DNA of 60,000 nt. Source: Symsagittifera roscoffensis (taxonomy: Eukaryota > Xenacoelomorpha > Acoela > Convolutidae). The stretch spans positions 52,470,312-52,530,311 of the forward strand of contig NC_087066.1 of the NCBI RefSeq assembly GCF_963678635.1, in the 5' to 3' direction. The notes beneath the pieces are model-generated. The model was given only the letters and a program-made list of their open reading frames with translations. It ran no database searches and was not told where the DNA came from. How positions within the stretch are numbered: position 1 is the first letter of the stretch; every line of letters begins with the position of its first letter. Below, piece after piece: positions 1-10,463 of this stretch. The position numbers and the translations under genes are program-made.

Positions 1-775
1 GGTTCGTGGATGTTTCCTTTCAGGAAGCCAAGAATAACCCTGAACTCTGAAACAATCATGACAGCAAGTCCCAGTTTTTCTCTCTGGCTACTTAAACCCG
101 GGTATCGAATACTAAAAATCACACACAGACTATCGATTTTACCCTCCTGCAATGAAGTACAAAGTTTGCTCTGAAGTACAAAGCTCGCAACTGCTTAAGT
201 AATGAAGATTGCTTTTTATAGAAGTGCAATTTCTTCTCTAAATGCCTCAAGAGAAGGGCGTGGCATTCAAGTATTCATCCATCCATAAAAATTCACCTCT
301 TATTTATTTCTCCGATTCAAATTTTTCTGAAATAAGAATATTTTTATATGTCGATCAAGTTGATTTTAAGAGCTCTACGAAAAACTATAAAATCCCCTTT
401 TGATCTGCAGACAATTTTTTAATTTTTTGAAAAATGTAGTTTTTGGGTCTTTTCGGAAAACATTTAGCAAACAATTTGTGTAGGTAGGCCCAAAATGGTC
501 GCCGTTAAACATTAGCGTAGGTAGGCCCAAAATGGTTGCCGTTAAACAGTAGCAAGGTGGGGTCACTTTGGGTGGCGAGGGCGTGGAATCCTGGAGTGTA
601 TTAGACGATTACCCTGCTGCCCACCTAAATCCGCTTCTGCTTATGGCCATCATTTCTTGGTTGTTAATTAACTTATGAACATTTTTAAGCACTTTCCATT
701 TCATTTAATTTTGAAGAAAGATACTGGAAAGAAAGAAAATGACCAATGATGTCCCTGGAGGGGGAATGATCTGAC
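1..775. other. Non-coding DNA left of the ABC exon
   Basis: I see no supported exon or RNA gene here apart from the short tandem repeat at 480-553. The stretch would be intron of the minus-strand ABC transporter gene. Near 600-650 it carries a phrase related to the 'cgccccc / ccaccagcggattt' repeats seen near 29.6 and 30.3 kb. The next ABC exon, which should hold the Walker A motif, is not visible, so it must lie beyond the left edge or be hidden in a short exon I cannot recognise. Confidence 0.5.
480..553. repeat. 37-bp tandem duplication
   Basis: Two adjacent 37-bp units (480-516 and 517-553) start with GTAGGTAGGCCCAAAATGGT and differ at only a few bases. It is an ordinary short tandem duplication in intron sequence. 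Confidence 0.85.
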
Positions 776-898
776 CTTGAATGAGACGTTCTTGAGGATA
801 GGCTGGTCTGGTCTATAGTGGAAAGTGACGTCATCAAACTTTATCTCTCCTCCTTCGATACTCAAAGCTGCACATCCCTTGTGATCAGTGACCTCCAC
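776..898 (-). CDS. ABC transporter (B-family half transporter) exon, partial gene
   Basis: Read on the minus strand this is a 123-nt open exon of 41 codons, bordered by an acceptor ending TTTCAG on the right and a donor GTCAGA on the left, both in phase 0. The peptide includes GGEIKFDDVTFHYRPDQPIL followed by KNVSFK. In ABC exporters of the B type this is the start of the nucleotide-binding domain, where the A-loop aromatic residue (here the Y of FHY) stacks on the ATP base, just before Walker A. The protein would be a membrane exporter powered by ATP. The rest of the gene is outside the window or unrecognised. Which subfamily (mitochondrial ATM1-like, ABCB6-like or other) cannot be decided from 41 residues. 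Confidence 0.75.
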
Positions 899-2121
899 CT
901 GAAATAATAGGTTCGAATACCAGCGGTAACAGTTTTTTGCACAAGAATACATCTTTGCATAGTCTACAGCACAAGAAAAGTCTATTGCATATTCCAGTAA
1001 AGGAATCATCCAATAAGTCACTACTTCCTCAGGGATTCGACCCCCTCACCAAGCAAAGGGTCCCCCTTTTCATTATTTCATAACATCCATTTTCAGTCGA
1101 CCAACGCTAAAATTATCCTGAAGTATATACTTACTTAATAAAGTATAAACTAATTTATACTAATTTTGAAGGGCAGCGCAGGCCGAAAATTAGCAGTTTT
1201 TTGGGCTAAAATTTTCCAAAAAGCTCATAAAAAATCCTAAATCAGCCCCTGCTGCGGAGCATTGAAATAGTATAAGACATTTTTTTGAAATTAAAAATTG
1301 TAACCCCCATTCTACAATAGTTAATACTTTTTATGATGTAACCAGTGCTTTAAAAGGGGTTGGGCATGAAGACCAAAAACCGGATGTTGTGAACAAAATT
1401 TTTGCCAATGTGGGTGAGGTCGGAAGGAGGGGAAAGCCACAGTAAAAACAAATAAAAAGAAATCATCTTCGTGTTAATTAAAAACATAACATTTCACAAA
1501 TTATGATCTTTTTTAAAAATTAAGCATCGGTCAAAATAGTTCTATTGAACGAGTGGTTATTAGATTGATATTAGGACGGGGAAAAAGGAGGATAAAAACA
1601 AAAAACAAACTTTCAACCAATGAGAATTGTCTGGAACCGTTACGAAATGTATTCCCGGGAAATTTTGCGACAAAAATTGAAACAAAAATTTTGATAAAGT
1701 GCCCGTATCAGGGTGAAGCCCTGAATGTTTTGTAAAATCAATAAGATTATTAAAAGAAATCAAAAATTTTGATTTTTTCAATTACTTTATCATTTGCTAC
1801 ACTGATGTTGTGAACACAAAGTAAAGATCAAACCGACGTTTTGTGATTCCGATAACGCAGTAGTAATAACAAACTGTATGCTTCAGTTCAATTGGGAACA
1901 ATTTAATTCAAATCAAAACAATAGGAAAAAAGATAATAGCTAAAAAACTGTTTTGAATGTTGATCCGACGACTTGGATCTAAAAAAATATATTTTAGATG
2001 AGATAGATAAACATTTGGTCAAAAAGCTGAAGAAATAAACAACCCCGAGCAAAAACATTTCATCACACTCTTCGAAACCCGAAAAAAAATGCGAAAAATT
2101 ACGATAAACCAACTTTGCAAC
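899..2121. other. Non-coding DNA between ABC exon and first LTR
   Basis: No exon with conserved protein character was found. The stretch holds a fragment of the dispersed ~0.53-kb repeat (about 1695-1735, with the phrase 'gaagccctgaatgtt' also seen at 28.2, 31.7, 34.2, 36.1 and 54.1 kb). Short open frames on both strands look like chance frames in AT-rich DNA. Confidence 0.5.
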
Positions 2122-2239
2122 TGGAACCAGTTCTTAACTAGTAATTATAAACCAATTATGTTATTGATAAAATAATCTCTATAAAAATTACTAACTAACC
2201 AATCATATTTCATCACTAACTTTGACATTTAGTTGAAAA

Positions 2240-2267
2240 GTGCTGAAACTACATGTAGTTTCAGCAC
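2240..2267. promoter_or_regulatory. 28-bp palindrome in LTR0
   Basis: The left arm GTGCTGAAACTAC is followed by AT and by its exact reverse complement. The same palindrome, with paired base changes, sits at the same place in the other full LTRs (8453-8480, 26940-26967, 50181-50208, 58561-58588, 59972-59999). It could fold as an RNA or DNA hairpin or bind a dimeric protein. Confidence 0.8.
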
Positions 2268-2374
2268 CAGAACAATTTGAATAAATCTTAGACTACAGTT
2301 GTTCTCCTTCTGGATAAACTCCAAAAACTAACTCGTAAATACTAGTGTACACTAGATCTAATAAGGCTAGGAGA

Positions 2375-2382
2375 TATAAAAG
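2375..2382 (+). promoter_or_regulatory. TATA box of LTR0
   Basis: TATAAAAG lies 17 bp into the most conserved block of the LTR. The other LTRs have TATAAGAG (8610-8617 in the giant element). The block downstream, with TTGCACGAATCTATCCGG and then GACGARCAGACGG, is kept in every copy and probably holds the start site and a downstream promoter element. Confidence 0.6.
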
Positions 2383-3835
2383 TAGGATTAAGATTGGTAT
2401 AAGACTAAGAAGTTGCACGAATCTATCCGGACGAAACTAAGATAGCATGACGAACAGACGGTTTATTTTATCTGAAATTACTCAATGAGTACAGTATCTC
2501 GTACATAACTCACAACAAACTCATACCAAAGTCAAAATTATAGAAAAAGCTCAACTATCCAATACTTTTCATTTTGTCTAAAACAATTTTTTTTTAAGTT
2601 TTCATCTTTTTTAGGGGCAGATCTCGATTTTTTCTCATGTGGAAAAAGGGGAGAGGAAAGGGAGCCGAGCAAAGGCATGCAAGTTTGATAAAAAATTTTA
2701 AAAGATTTTCTTAGATTGACCTAATTGAGTTTCTGAAAATTCCCATATCACTAAAAATATTCTGTTTTTACAAAACTTTCTGCGCCACACGCAATGTTTT
2801 GGAAAAAAAACAGACCAAAAAAGCGTTTTAGGTTTTTTTGGATAGTTTTGAGGAAAAAATACAGTTTTGCTCCCGTCAGAGTTTTGCTCCCCGTCAAAAA
2901 TTAAAGATTGGCGCCGAAGTTCAGCCAGCCAAAACTCGAGGTTTTGAAGTAGCACCAAAGGGGTGAGCCTTTGGGTAGTCAGGGTGTCCAATACCTAAAG
3001 AGAAGGCCGTCTGCACCCCCCTAATTCCTCCATTTGGTTTTCTACAAAATGATGAGAAAGGAAAGTACAAAATCTAATTGTTTCATTTTTGGAGAAAATG
3101 GTGAATTATTTTTTTCTCGGGTTGGTTTTTTTCCAGACCATTTTAGTTTTTTCAACTAGCCATTATGATCAAATGTTTATACCATCTTAAGGCCAGAAAG
3201 ATCTTCAACTCAGTTGCGGGCTTCTTCCTCCCGCCTCAATTTTGCGGTGTAACGACTAAGTTTACAAGTTAAATGAGAAGACCAAAAATGTTTGTCATGG
3301 CATAATTAGTCGGTAAGTCGATTTTCATTACAATCGGACACTGTGAGAAAAAATTGAATAAAAAAAATTGACAGGTGGGCAAAAAGAAAAACAGCCCTAA
3401 TTTGATCACAAATTATAAAGGTTTGAAAATATGATAAATTTATTACTATAAACCAAATTGAGATAATTAATTCGATTTATTTTTCATTTTCTTTAAGCGT
3501 AAGCGTCAAAATGAATTTTTCCAACATAACTGAGGCAATCAATTTGCTTACTTTAAACGCCAGTACACGCAAATTATATCACTTGACACTTTTCATAACT
3601 TACAGGGGTTAAAGTTAAGAAAAGAAAACTTCAAGAAAATGTTCAGTTTTTTTTTCATTTTGTTTTGAATATTTTGAAGATTTATTTTCAATCAAAAATG
3701 TCGTTTTTAATGTAGGAGCGCTTTGAAAGCAGAAATTAGGAAGCTAAGAACGAATCCAATTGTCAACCATGAACATCATCAGTCTTGTCTTGGTGGTTTT
3801 TAAAACGCTTTCAAGTGAAAAAAAGTATTGCATCC

Positions 3836-4026
3836 TGATACTGAGTGCTGAAATTATTTGTCAAACTAGATCTAATAAGGCTAGGAGATATAAAAGTAGG
3901 ATTAAGATTGGTATAAGACTAGGAAGTTGCACGAATCTATCTGGCCGGAACTAAGATAGCGTGATGAACACACGGTGTACCTTATCTGAAATTACTCAAT
4001 GAGTGCAGTATCTTGTACATAACTCA
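3836..4026 (+). repeat. Deleted LTR 1 in the array
   Basis: A 191-bp LTR form that starts TGATACTGAGTGCTG and ends ATAACTCA. Compared with LTR0 it lacks most of the sequence before the palindrome, and from the palindrome centre to just before TAGATCT. The TATA box and the conserved downstream block remain. Confidence 0.8.
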
Positions 4027-5338
4027 CAACAGTCTCATACCAAAGTCAAAATGATAAAAAAAAGCTCAACCATCCAATACTTTTCATTTTGTCTAAAACA
4101 GTTTTTTTTAAATTTTCATCTTTTTTAGGGGCATATCTCGATTTTTTCACAGGTGGAAAAAGGGGAGAGGAAAGGGAGCCGAGCAAAGGCATGCAAGTTT
4201 GATAAAAATTTTCAAAAGATTTTCTTAGATTGACCTAATTGATTTTCTGAAAATTCCCATATCAACAAAAAGATTCTGTTTTTACCAAATTTTCTGCGCC
4301 ACACGCAATGTTTTGGAAAAAAACAGGCCAAAAAAGCAATTTAGGTTTTGTTGGATAGTTTTGAGGAAAAAATACATATTTTTTATGGCGCGCTCCCCGT
4401 CAAAAAGTAAATATTGGCGTCGAAGTTCAGCCAGCCAAAATTTGAGGTTTTGAAATAGTGCCAAAGGGGTGAGCCTTTGGGTAGTCAGGGTGTCCAATAC
4501 CTAAGGAGATGGCCGTCCGCGCACACCTAATTCCTCCATTTGGTTTTCTACAAAATGATGAGAAAGGAAAGTACAAAATCTAATTGATTCAATTTTGGAG
4601 AAAATGGTGGAGTATTTTTTTCTCGGGTTGGTTTTTTTCCAGACCATTTTCGTTTTTTCAACTAGCCATTATGATCAAATGTTTATACCATCTTAAGGCC
4701 AGTAAGGTCTTCAACTCAGTTGCCGGCTTTTTCCTCCCACCTCAATTTTGCGGTGTAACGACTAAGTTTACAAGTTAATTTAGAAGACCAGAAATGTTTG
4801 TTATGGTATAATTAGTCGGCAAGTCGATTTTCAATACAGTCGGATACTGCGAGAAATTTTTAAAATAAAAAAATTGACAAGTGGTAATAAAAAACAGCCC
4901 TAATTTGATCACAAATTATAATGGTTTGAATATATGATAAATTTATTACTATAAACCAAACTGAGATAATTAATTAGATATATTTTTCATTTTCTGTAAG
5001 CGTAAGCGTCAAAATGAATTTTTTCCAACATAAATGAGGCATTCAATTTGCTTATTTTAAACGCCATTACACGCAAATTATATCACTTGATACTTTACAT
5101 AACTTACGGGGGTTAAAGTTAAGAAAAGTAAACTTCAAGAAAATGTTCAGTTTTTTTTTCATTTTGTTTTGAATATTTTGAAGATTTATTTTTAATCAAA
5201 AATGTCGTTTTAAAGTAGGAGCGCTTTGAAAGCAGAAATTAGGAAGCTAAGAACGAATCCAATTGTGAACCATGAACATCATCAGTCTTGTCTTGGTGGT
5301 TTTTAAAACGCTTTCAAGTGAAAAAAAGTATTGCATCC

Positions 5339-5529
5339 TGATACTGAGTGCTGAAATTATTTGTCAAACTAGATCTAATAAGGCTAGGAGATATAAAAGT
5401 AGGATTAAGATTGGTATAAGACTAAGAAGTTGCACGAATCTATCCGGCCGAAACTAAGATAGCATGACGAACAGACGGTTTATTTTATCTGAAATTACTC
5501 AATGAGTACAGTATCTCGTACATAACTCA
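5339..5529 (+). repeat. Deleted LTR 2 in the array
   Basis: Same 191-bp deletion form as at 3836, with identical deletion joints, so the deletion was made once and then amplified with the unit. Confidence 0.8.
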
Positions 5530-6840
5530 CAACAAACTCATACCAAAGTCAAAATGATAGAAAAAGCTCAACTATCCAATACTTTTCATTTTGTCTAAAA
5601 CAGTTTTTTTTAAATTTTCATCTTTTTTAGGGGCAGATCTCGATTTTTTCTCAGTTGGAAAAAGGGGAGAGGAAAGGGAGCCGAGCAAAGGCATGCAAGT
5701 TTGATAAAAATTTTCAAAAGATTTTCTTAATTGACCTAATTGATTTTCTGAAAATTCCCATATCAACAAAAAGATTCTGTTTTTACCAAATTTTCTGCGC
5801 CACACGCAATGTTTTGGAAAAAAACAGGCCAAAAAAGCAATTTAGGTTTTGTTGGATAGTTTTGAGGAAAAAATACATATTTTTTATGGCGCGCTCCCCG
5901 TCAAAAAGTAAATATTGGCGTCGAAGTTCAGCCAGCCAAAATTCGAGGTTTTGAAATAGTGCCAAAGGGGTGAGCCTTTGGGTAGTCAGGGTATCCAATA
6001 CCTAAGGAGATGGCCGTTCGCACACACCTAATTCCTCCATTTGGTTTTCTACAAATCGATGAGAAAGGAAAGTACAAAATCTAATTGATTCAATTTTGGA
6101 GAAAATGGTGGAGTATTTTTTTCTCGGGTTGGTTTTTTTTCCAGACCATTTTCGTTTTTTCAACTAGCCATTATGATCAAATGTTTATACCATCTTAAGG
6201 CCAGTAAGGTCTTCAACTCAGTTGCGGGCTTTTTCCTCCCACCTCAATTTTGCGGTGTAACGACTAAGTTTACAAGTTAATTTAGAAGACCAGAAATGTT
6301 TGTTATGGTATAATTAGTCGGCAAGTCGATTTTCAATACAGTCGGATACTGTGAGAAATATTTAAATTAAAAAAATTGACAAGTGGTAAAAAAACAGCCC
6401 TAATTTGATCACAAATTATAATGGTTTGAAAATATGATAAATTTATTACTATAAACCAAACTGAGATAATTAATTTGATTTATTTTTCATTTTCTTTAAG
6501 CGTAAGCGTCAAAATGAACTTTTTCCAACATAAATGAGGCATTCAATTTGCTTATTTTAAAAGCCATTACACGCAAATTATATCACTTGATACTTTACAT
6601 AACTTACGGGGGTTAAAGTTAAGAAAAGTAAACTTCAAGAAAATGTTCAGTTTTTTTTTCATTTTGTTTTGAATATTTTGAAGATTTATTTTTAATCAAA
6701 AATGTCGTTTTAAAGTAGGAGCGCTTTGAAAGCAGAAATTAGGAAGCTAAGAACGAATCCAATTGTCAACCATGAACATCGTCAGTCTTGTCTTGGTGGT
6801 TTTTAAAACGCTTTCAAGTGAAAAAAAAGTATTGCATCCC

Positions 6841-7031
6841 TGATACTGAGTGCTGAAATTATTTGTCAAACTAGATCTAAAAAGGCTAGGAGATATAAAA
6901 TGAGGATTAAGATTGGTATAAGACTAGGAAGTTGCACGTATCTATCTGGCCGGAACTAAGATAGCGTGATGAACAGACGGTGTACTTTATCTGAAATTAC
7001 TCAATGAGTGCAGTATCTCGTACATAACCCA
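6841..7031 (+). repeat. Deleted LTR 3 in the array
   Basis: Third copy of the deletion form. Its end reads ATAACCCA instead of ATAACTCA, and the TATA region reads TATAAAAT, so it has begun to drift. Confidence 0.8.
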
Positions 7032-8452
7032 CAACAGTCTCATACCAAAGTCAAAATGATAGAAAAAGCTCAACCATCCAATACTTTTCATTTTGTCTAA
7101 AACAGTTTTTTTTATATTTTCATCTTTTTTAGGGGCAGATCTCAATTTTTTCTCAGGTTGAAAAAGGGGAGAGGAAAGGGAGCCGAGCAAAGGCATGTAA
7201 GTTTGATAAAAATTTTCAAAAGATTTTCTTAGGTTGAACTAATTGATTTTCTGAAAATTCCCATATCAACAAAAAGATTCTGTTTTTACCAAATTTTCTG
7301 CGCCACACGCAATGTTTTGGAAAAAAACAAGCCAAAAAAGCAATTTAGGTTTTGTTGGATAGTTTTGAGGGAAAAATACATATTTTTTATGGCGCGCTCC
7401 CCGTCAAAAAGTAAATATTGGCGTCGAAATTCAGCCAGCCAAAAATCGAGGTTTTGAAATAGCACCAAAGGGGTGAGCCTCTGGGTGATCAGGTTGTCCA
7501 ATACCTAAGGAGATGGCCGTCCGCACACCCCTAATTCCTCTATTTGGTTTTCTACAAAATGATGAGAAAGGAAAGTACAAAATCTAATTGATTCAATTTT
7601 GGAGAAAATGGTGGAGTATTTTTTTCTCGGGTTGGTATTTTTCCAGACTATTTTCGTTTTTTCAACTAGCCATTATGATCAAATGTTTATACCATCTTAA
7701 GGCCAGTAAGGTCTTCAACTCAGTTGCGGGCTTTTTCCTCCCACCTCAATTTTGCGGTGTAACGACTAAGTTTACAAATTAATTTAGAAGACCAGAAATG
7801 TTTGTTATGGTATAATTAGTCGGCAAGTCGATTTTCAATACAGTCGGATACTGTGAAAAATATTTTAATTAAAAAAATTGACAGGTTGGAAAAAAACAGC
7901 CCTAATTTGATCACAAATTATAAAGGTTTGAAAATATGATAAATTTATTACTATAAACCAAATTGAGATAATTAATTCGATTTATTTTTCATTTTCTTTA
8001 AGCGTAAGCGTCAAAATGAAATTTTTCCAATATAACTGAGGCAATCAACTTGCTTTTTTAAACGCCTTGACACGCAAATTGTATCAATTGATACTTTACA
8101 TGCTTACGGTGGGATAAAGTTAAGAAAAGAAAACTTTAAGAAAATATTCATTTTTTTTTCATTTTGTTTTGAATATTTTAAAGATATTCAAAACAAAGTT
8201 TTTAAAGTAGGTGCGCTTTGAAAGCAGAAATTAAAAAGCTAAGAACGAAGCAAATTGTCAACCATGAACATCATCAGTCTTGTCTTGTCTGGTTGTTTTT
8301 AAAACGCTTTCAAGTCAAAAAAAGTATTGCATCCCTGTGGAACCTGATCTAAACTACATTTTATGATTGGATAAATTAGATATTTTACCACTGTAAAGTA
8401 TTTAATATTAACCAATCATGATCCATCTAACTAACAACCCACTTATTTGTAA

Positions 8453-8480
8453 GTGCTGGAATTACTTGTAATTTCAGCAC
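8453..8480. promoter_or_regulatory. 28-bp imperfect palindrome in 5' LTR
   Basis: Arms GTGCTGGAATTAC and GTAATTTCAGCAC around TT. Relative to LTR0, a C:G pair has become T:A on both arms and one pair has become a G:T wobble, so pairing is kept while sequence changes. Confidence 0.7.
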
Positions 8481-8609
8481 CAGAGAGATTTGAATTTAAC
8501 TTAGAAATTAGTTGACTCTCCAAGAAGACTTCAACAGCCGCAATAAACCAGTATACCCTAGATCTATTGAGCCTAGCAGAGACTAGTTAAACACCCTGAG
8601 ACTAGATAG

Positions 8610-8617
8610 TATAAGAG
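8610..8617 (+). promoter_or_regulatory. TATA box of the giant element
   Basis: TATAAGAG at the same position as TATAAAAG in LTR0. Transcription would start some 25-35 bp downstream, close to the conserved AAGAAGTTGCACGAATC block. Confidence 0.55.
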
Positions 8618-8749
8618 TAAGATTAGGATCGGTATTAGACTAAGAAGTTGCACGAATCTATCCGGCCGAAAATAAGATAGCGTGACGAGCAGACGGTGTA
8701 CCCTATCCGAAATTACTCTATGAGTTAACCACCTCGGTTCTAACTCATC

Positions 8750-8772
8750 TGGTGCGACCATAAGTCTCGAAC
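8750..8772 (+). other. Primer-binding-site candidate
   Basis: Two bases after the LTR comes TGGTGCGACC. The reverse copy has TGGTGCAACC at the same place (minus strand, just below 49941). The complement would read GGTCGCACCA, the form of a tRNA acceptor strand with its CCA end. I cannot say which tRNA. The following CTCGAAC is kept in both copies and resembles a T-loop complement, but the spacing is one base short. Confidence 0.5.
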
Positions 8773-8834
8773 AAGACCTTAATAGCTTAGAATTAACCAA
8801 AAATAGATTAGAAATTAGACAAAACATTTTTAAA

Positions 8835-9068
8835 ATGTTACACGACGATAATTTAATCGAAATGTCTCTACGACTCAATAGATCAAAGCCAATATTCCAA
8901 ACGATAAGAGAACTACCCGGAATTGGAAGAAGACCTCGAACCAGAGACGACATACGACAAAATAGATACTTACCAAATAGTTATATGATAGTACGGCAAA
9001 AGCCAACACAAACTTTTAGATTTAAAATCTTATCAGCAATGAATTTAGATTTTCATTTGCAAACTTAA
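8835..9068 (+). CDS. Conserved 77-aa leader ORF (ORF0)
   Basis: This is the first good AUG frame after the primer site. The same frame, also exactly 77 codons, is kept in the reverse copy (49608-49841), with about 59 of 77 residues identical by my count although the DNA around it has drifted. The protein is basic, with a core RELPGIGRRPRTRDDIR that is nearly unchanged between copies and a conserved end MNLDFHLQ. It has no membrane segment or signal peptide. I do not recognise the family. Its place, upstream of gag and 930 nt from the next ORF, suggests a small accessory protein or a leader exon used in spliced messages. The product is unknown. Confidence 0.65.
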   Translation: MLHDDNLIEMSLRLNRSKPIFQTIRELPGIGRRPRTRDDIRQNRYLPNSYMIVRQKPTQTFRFKILSAMNLDFHLQT

Positions 9069-9995
9069 ATCTTGAAGTCAATCTTCATGATCATTTCAGG
9101 CGCTAAACAAAATATTAATATACAATAACGATTGATAAAAAGATCTCAGATCGTTCTCCTCAAATTCTGCAGTATTCTATAAAACATATTTGGAAAATAT
9201 TTATTGAAAATCAAAAAAAAAATTAGTAGCATGACAATAAACTGTTACTAATCATAAATTATAAAATTGTCCCAGCTTCATCACCTAAAACATAACAGCA
9301 ATCATAAACTCACTAATATCATTAAAACACTAAATCTTTTCCTTAAACAAATTTAAACCATTTTAAACTTAAATTCACTTAATTTTCAAATCAGATCATC
9401 AAGGCTTATCCTTGGATCTTAATTCATTTTCTATTCAGTTAAAATTTAAACTTGAAACTTGATCATCAAGGCCTATCCTTGGATCAAAAAGAACAATTTT
9501 GTTCTCCCCCACCCACTTAGCTAGTGTCTAACGACCTCAAACGTCGATTCACTATCCAACCCTTTCAAAAAACCCAAGACTAATAGAAATTTTTCAACAA
9601 AACTAACCATTCAAATTAGGATAAACAGTGAAAAACTTCGGTTATTCATCCTTCACTTGAACCCTCCTCTTATCAAGACCCAGGATGAATCATAGACTTA
9701 GTAAGTTTAAAATAGTATCTAACGAACTACTCGCGTTCTAATTATACCTGAACCTTGTGGATCGATTTACTATTCTCCAACCCTTGAACACAATCACTAC
9801 CCCTAAGTAAGATTAAGTAAGTTAACACCTTAGCTTATACTAGCCACGAGAAAGTAAAAATCATTCTTCGGAATCGATATACCTTTCTCTCCAACCCTGA
9901 ACAAATAGACCCAGGTTAAGCTAACCAAAAAATCGTAAGGACTAACAATTTAAGAAAATAGAAATCATCTAACAACTTTTTGCATCCTAAACCTT
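9069..9995 (+). promoter_or_regulatory. Long repeated 5' leader with hairpins and splice-donor-like sites
   Basis: No long frame is present. The leader has a 25-bp phrase twice (9394-9418 and 9461-9485) with an internal stem CAAGG-CTTAT-CCTTG. It also has three related blocks of the form 'tcgat..ac....tccaaccct' near 9550, 9770 and 9885. GTAAG sites occur at 9701, 9807 and 9817. The reverse copy keeps the hairpin, the 'tccaaccct' blocks and the GTAAGATTAAGTAAGTTAAC phrase, so this is not random DNA. Likely roles are RNA packaging or dimerisation and donors for spliced env or accessory RNAs. Confidence 0.5.
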
Positions 9996-10463
9996 ATGTC
10001 ATTTAAAAATCTAGGAAACAAACAAACAATCGTTTTGCACAACTGTGAAATAGAAAACAAAAAATACGACCTTGTAATCACACCCCACACACAAACAGTT
10101 GGATATATTAGAACAAAACGACAAACACTAAAAAGAAAAATAATAACTAAACAAAGACAAATAACACGAAAAAGATTTTCCAAAAATAGAAACGCATTTT
10201 CAGAATCAGAAGCCAGCAATTTAGACGAACTCTATAAATTAAAAGAATCTATAGACAAAAATTGCCCCATACACAATCAATTATATTTTTCTGACTCAGA
10301 AACAACATCAAATTCATCAAAAAGAGGAAAAAGACGAATACAAAAGCAATATAAACACAAACCAGTACATTTATACAACTGGAATCAACCAATTAGACAC
10401 ATTGATAATTACATATTAACAGTTATCAAACGAAAAAATGAGCTCAACACACACCCCAGGTGA
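9996..10463 (+). CDS. ORF-A, 155-aa basic accessory protein
   Basis: The frame starts at the first ATG after the leader. The reverse copy has the same frame at 48258-48713, broken by stops but with closely matching blocks such as TRKRFSK, ESE.SNL.ELY.LK.SI, LYFSDSETTS and YNWNQP. The protein is strongly basic in its middle (residues about 40-70, with KRQTLKRK and TRKRFSKNR), which could serve RNA binding or nuclear entry. There is no zinc knuckle and no membrane segment. Its end overlaps the start of ORF-B by 26 nt in another frame; in the reverse copy the overlap is also present (14 nt). It might be a regulatory protein or a matrix-like piece. I do not recognise the family. Confidence 0.65.
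   Translation: MSFKNLGNKQTIVLHNCEIENKKYDLVITPHTQTVGYIRTKRQTLKRKIITKQRQITRKRFSKNRNAFSESEASNLDELYKLKESIDKNCPIHNQLYFSDSETTSNSSKRGKRRIQKQYKHKPVHLYNWNQPIRHIDNYILTVIKRKNELNTHPR

Larger units (their letters stand above)
2122..2512 (+). repeat. Full-length LTR with 4-bp target duplication (LTR0)
   Basis: A 391-bp LTR begins TGGAACC and ends ATAACTCA, so it has TG...CA ends. It is of the same family as the LTRs of the giant element. The four bases CAAC occur directly before (2118-2121) and directly after it (2513-2516), which fits a 4-bp target-site duplication and a solo LTR. It holds a perfect TATAAAAG box (2375-2382) and a perfect 28-bp palindrome (2240-2267). It heads the ~1.5-kb tandem array that follows. 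Confidence 0.85.
2513..8337 (+). repeat. Head-to-tail array of ~1.5-kb units (spacer plus deleted LTR)
   Basis: Four spacers of about 1.31 kb (2513-3835, 4027-5338, 5530-6840, 7032-8337) are near-copies of one another and alternate with LTR sequence. The LTR at the left (2122-2512) is full, the three inner ones are 191-bp deletion forms, and the place of the fifth is taken by the 5' LTR of the giant element at 8338. LTR starts lie 1503, 1502 and 1497 bp apart in the last three steps. The spacers show no gag, pol or env similarity, no convincing primer-binding site after the LTR and no polypurine tract before it, so whether they are the inside of a non-autonomous element or host DNA amplified together with an LTR is open. 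Confidence 0.85.
8338..8747 (+). repeat. 5' LTR of the giant element
   Basis: 410 bp, TG...CA. It differs from the 3' LTR at four sites (one near the CAGCCGC block and three within the last 24 bases). It contains the palindrome (8453-8480), TATAAGAG (8610-8617) and the conserved block TTGCACGAATCTATCCGG. Its left neighbour is the end of the fourth array spacer, in exact register with the array. Confidence 0.93.

Noticed and set aside
1-60. Next ABC transporter exon after TTGTTTCAG (minus strand)
   Set aside because: The peptide in all three frames lacks the Walker A Gly-rich loop expected there, and one frame stops at once.
2698-7501. Minus-strand frames of 71-97 codons starting MDTLTTQRLTPL or similar, one in each array spacer
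   Set aside because: They are alike only because the spacers are copies. Lengths and ends differ by frameshift, and substitutions do not respect codons. No splice sites or known domain.
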